A stretch of DNA of 64,000 nt from positions 186,001 to 250,000 of the forward strand of contig NZ_JAFICC010000002.1 of NCBI RefSeq assembly GCF_017833415.1. Direction: 5' to 3'. Origin of the DNA: Flavobacterium sp. 1355. Its GTDB lineage: Bacteria > Bacteroidota > Bacteroidia > Flavobacteriales > Flavobacteriaceae. The translations under genes were made by a program, and so were the position numbers. This document shows, in pieces, positions 61,500-64,000 of the stretch; position 1 is the stretch's first letter; each line of letters begins with the position of its first letter. The notes under the pieces are model-generated. The model saw only the letters and a program-made list of their open reading frames with translations, was not told where the DNA came from and made no database searches.

Positions 61500-62804
61500 T
61501 TAATTCAAAAAAACTTTCATTTTATCTTTCCTGTATATAACTACCGCCGAAACAAAATTCCAGAAAAAAGAACTCGAAACAAAAGCAATAGCCGCTCCCG
61601 TCATTCCATAAACAGGAATTAATAATCGGTTTAAAACAAAATTAATGATCACAGCAATGATCAAAATGATCTGGTAAATGTGCTGTCTGCCAGTCATATT
61701 CAAATAAACAGAAGATGAGCCAAATGCAGAGCAAGCTCCCTGGCCTATTATCAAAATCAAAAAAGCTTGTTTGGCTGCAATGTATTCTTCACCAAATAAA
61801 GATAAAATATGGCCTGAAAAAATACTCAGCAGCACAATTACCGGAAACGTTATACCAAAAATTGTACGGGAACTGTTCTTTAAAATCTTAGCTAATTCGT
61901 TTCTGTTCCGGCCCGAAAAATGTTCAGAAATTTTGGCAGAAACTGTAATATTAATTGTAATGATAATAATCGAAACAATGGTCATTATTTTGATTCCCAC
62001 TGAATAAAAGGCAACTGTTTCATCATTTCGGTATTTTTTTAAAAAAAGGATATCAAAACTCATCAGTAAAAACAGTGCCATTCCGCTAATCGCAATTGGA
62101 TATGATTTTAAAAAAATCTCTTTGTGTGAGATTTTTTCTGTCGAATTTTGTTTTTTTATTTTGTTAAAATAAATAAAAACAAAAACGGAACTGATAATGG
62201 CAAGCACAACAAATCCAATTAAAAAAACATCTACCAGATAAGTTTCTTTTTGGTAATAAAATAAGGCAGTCGAGCCTAAAATTAATGGAACGTATTTAAT
62301 AATATTTCTGAATAGTTCGGCAACGATTAATTTATCTAATGCTCTGAAAATCTCTGTATTTAAAATCGATATTCCCGAGAAGAATAAGGTTATCGATGAC
62401 TTAAGAATTATGGAATAAACCTCATCATCAGAAAAATAGTCATTTATTGTTTTTTTATCAATTATCAGAATAATTAAAAAAGCCGTTAATGATGACAAAA
62501 ACAGCATGAAGACCATTTTTGAATATATATTTTTTAATTCTTCTAAAGATTTTTTGCTGGCCAACCGTCCTTTAAAGTACAAAATCGACTGGTCAAATCC
62601 CAATAAACATATACTCCCTACAACCAAAAGAAATGTGCGTGAAAAATCATATTGGCCCACAATTTTCGGACTGAAGGATTTTGTCAAAAAAACAGTAAAA
62701 CCAAATAAAAGAAGGGCTCCCGAAACTCTCAAAAACAAGGTAACAATACTTTGTTTTACAAAAGAATTGTTTCTGATTTTGTCAAAAATATTATTTGTTT
62801 TCAA
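61500..62804 (-). CDS. Wzx-like polysaccharide flippase
   Basis: A 434-residue protein with about 12 membrane helices. The start SFVKQSIVTLFLRVSGALLL and FTVFLTKSFSPKIVGQYDFS are typical of the Wzx family, which moves lipid-linked repeat units across the inner membrane. It belongs with the polymerase candidate and Wzz in a Wzy-type pathway. Confidence 0.86.
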   Translation of the reverse strand: MKTNNIFDKIRNNSFVKQSIVTLFLRVSGALLLFGFTVFLTKSFSPKIVGQYDFSRTFLLVVGSICLLGFDQSILYFKGRLASKKSLEELKNIYSKMVFMLFLSSLTAFLIILIIDKKTINDYFSDDEVYSIILKSSITLFFSGISILNTEIFRALDKLIVAELFRNIIKYVPLILGSTALFYYQKETYLVDVFLIGFVVLAIISSVFVFIYFNKIKKQNSTEKISHKEIFLKSYPIAISGMALFLLMSFDILFLKKYRNDETVAFYSVGIKIMTIVSIIIITINITVSAKISEHFSGRNRNELAKILKNSSRTIFGITFPVIVLLSIFSGHILSLFGEEYIAAKQAFLILIIGQGACSAFGSSSVYLNMTGRQHIYQIILIIAVIINFVLNRLLIPVYGMTGAAIAFVSSSFFWNFVSAVVIYRKDKMKVFLN

Positions 62805-62840
62805 TTGGTTTCATGATGCTTAACAAGTAAAATATATATT

Positions 62841-63833
62841 TTAACCTTTATTTACCTGAGATTTTAAAAGCTGATTTTTATAGAATTTCTGAAACAAGCT
62901 AATAAAGACGAAAAGAACAAGAAACAAAACAGGTAATAAAAATTTGAAATTTCCATTCACAATTTTATTATCATTCATGTTCAGTGTTGTGCTTATTTCT
63001 TTAATCGTTTTGTCTGAACTTATCAGTTTCAATCTGTTTTTTCCTTGTTCAATAACCAGAGTCTGCTTGGTCTTAATAATATCATTGAGTTGCGTATTTT
63101 CACTGTAATACACCAGCTTATCACTTTTTGAATTGTTTTTTGCTGTACTCGAAAACCCATTCAAAACATTGTCAATCTGGGCAATTATTGTATCATTTTG
63201 AGTAATTTCCTGCTGGAGATTTTTGTACCCTATTTTTTGAGCAGTAGTAAAATATTCCGAATCGTTTAAATATTTTAATAACGGCTGAATAACTTCTTTT
63301 TCATTTATCATGCTTTTCGAAACAAAAGAAATGGTATGAAGACTGTAATTTTTACTTGTCACATTATCTTCCAAGACCTTTTTTACCTCACCAACCTCAG
63401 CCATTAATTTTATAAGTTCGAAGTTTTGCTCTTTGTCTTCAATAAATTTATAAACGTCTGCAATTGGTTTGATTTCAATTTTGTTGATAGTTTCCGGATT
63501 TGAAATTCCCACTACATTTTTCAAAAATTCGGCATCTCCTGCAGCAACTTTAGCCTGGATTAAGTCAATTTTTGAGTATAAATAATCAACGCTTCCGAAA
63601 TTTGGAGTTACCACAACCTGATTTTGGTAGGTTTGTTTGTTTGAATCCAAATACCATCCTAATCCAAACCCGAGAATAACTAAAATTAGGACCAAAATCC
63701 AGTTTCGCACAAAAAACTGAATCGACCTAAAAACAGAAGTGTTGACTCGATCAAAGAAATTGCCAACAGTTCTTGACAGCTGGAAAATATCAATTTCCTG
63801 ATTATCGTGATTATGGGGTACTTTTGTACTCAT
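62841..63833 (-). CDS. Wzz-type chain-length determinant
   Basis: A 330-residue inner-membrane protein with helices near 42-62 and 298-316 and a large periplasmic coiled-coil domain between. The Wzz domain controls O-antigen or exopolysaccharide chain length. No kinase domain follows, so it is not a Wzc-type autokinase. It is the first of the minus-strand polysaccharide genes fully inside the window. Confidence 0.8.
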   Translation of the reverse strand: MSTKVPHNHDNQEIDIFQLSRTVGNFFDRVNTSVFRSIQFFVRNWILVLILVILGFGLGWYLDSNKQTYQNQVVVTPNFGSVDYLYSKIDLIQAKVAAGDAEFLKNVVGISNPETINKIEIKPIADVYKFIEDKEQNFELIKLMAEVGEVKKVLEDNVTSKNYSLHTISFVSKSMINEKEVIQPLLKYLNDSEYFTTAQKIGYKNLQQEITQNDTIIAQIDNVLNGFSSTAKNNSKSDKLVYYSENTQLNDIIKTKQTLVIEQGKNRLKLISSDKTIKEISTTLNMNDNKIVNGNFKFLLPVLFLVLFVFISLFQKFYKNQLLKSQVNKG

Positions 63834-63842
63834 TGATACGTT

Positions 63843-64000
63843 TTATTTTTCGTTGAAAATCTGTTCCAAAATCTTAATAGTAATCAGATAAGTTGGTTTT
63901 ACACCCGTAGTTCCCAATCCACCCGATGCCAGAGTACTTCCGGTTTCCAACGGATTATCTGAAGCATAATAAGCATAACGAACTTTGATATCGTGAGGCA
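63843..64000 (-). CDS. C-terminal part of a gene entering from the right edge
   Basis: The minus strand reads about 52 codons open from the window edge to a TAA at 63843-63845, including VRYAYYASDNPLETGS and TYLITIKILEQIFNEK. The stop lies 9 bases before the Wzz start. It is part of the same operon. I do not recognise the family from this piece. Confidence 0.6.
   Translation of the reverse strand, partial: PHDIKVRYAYYASDNPLETGSTLASGGLGTTGVKPTYLITIKILEQIFNEK

Overview
The window is AT-rich, densely packed chromosomal DNA from a Flavobacterium-like member of the Bacteroidota, close in gene content to F. johnsoniae. The evidence is a flexirubin/aryl-polyene pigment cluster, a SprE/PorW-type gliding and type IX secretion lipoprotein next to a split F1Fo-ATP synthase operon, many families typical of the phylum (DUF4292, DUF4254, DUF5687, DUF6427, DUF6341, PorT-like barrels), and repeated matches to the Bacteroidota -7 promoter element TAnnTTTG. 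These are recognised from sequence memory; no database search was run.

Region 1 (1-22.8 kb, all + strand) is one long, mostly overlapping biosynthetic operon for a flexirubin-type pigment. It holds two complete ketosynthases, a chain-length-factor-like ketosynthase without active-site residues, a ketosynthase-like fragment, an acyl carrier protein, two hot-dog dehydratases, a thioesterase and a PaaK-like acid ligase for the aromatic starter. An envelope and transport set follows: ABC-2 exporter, LolA-like carrier, lipoprotein, PorT-like barrel and a giant MMPL exporter fused to a PlsC acyltransferase. Two candidate transferases (BtrH-like and C45 Ntn type) could form the pigment ester. No ketoreductase, dialkylresorcinol synthase or ammonia-lyase is visible; they may lie upstream.

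Region 2 (22.9-34.5 kb) is housekeeping: dus, a MATE exporter, a LolCE/FtsX-like permease with rbfA, a CBS protein, and a minus-strand operon of flippase, dut, nucleotidyltransferase, TPR protein, DUF4292 lipoprotein and an EnvC-like degenerate LytM protein.

Region 3 (34.5-46.8 kb) has a GNAT gene, a striking non-coding locus at about 35.12-35.54 kb, then (minus strand) sprE, a bactofilin, two AtpI/AtpZ-like genes and atpB-E-F-H-A-G, and finally an ABC exporter pair. The non-coding locus has a -7 promoter element, six tandem ~44-nt hairpin units, a long hairpin and a shared terminator. It is the best candidate here for an undescribed element. A terminator-like hairpin between atpE and atpF and a long hairpin between atpA and atpG look like stoichiometry controls.

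Region 4 (46.8-55 kb) mixes a PaaE-like reductase, a heptosyltransferase, DUF4254, upp, DUF6427, DUF6341, purD, a CapK-like ligase and an ORF6N pseudogene broken by a stop codon and by insertion of a 16-bp palindrome. Region 5 (55-64 kb) is a surface polysaccharide locus: glycosyltransferases, UDP-glucuronate decarboxylase-like enzyme, two polymerase/ligase-type membrane proteins, Wzx and Wzz.
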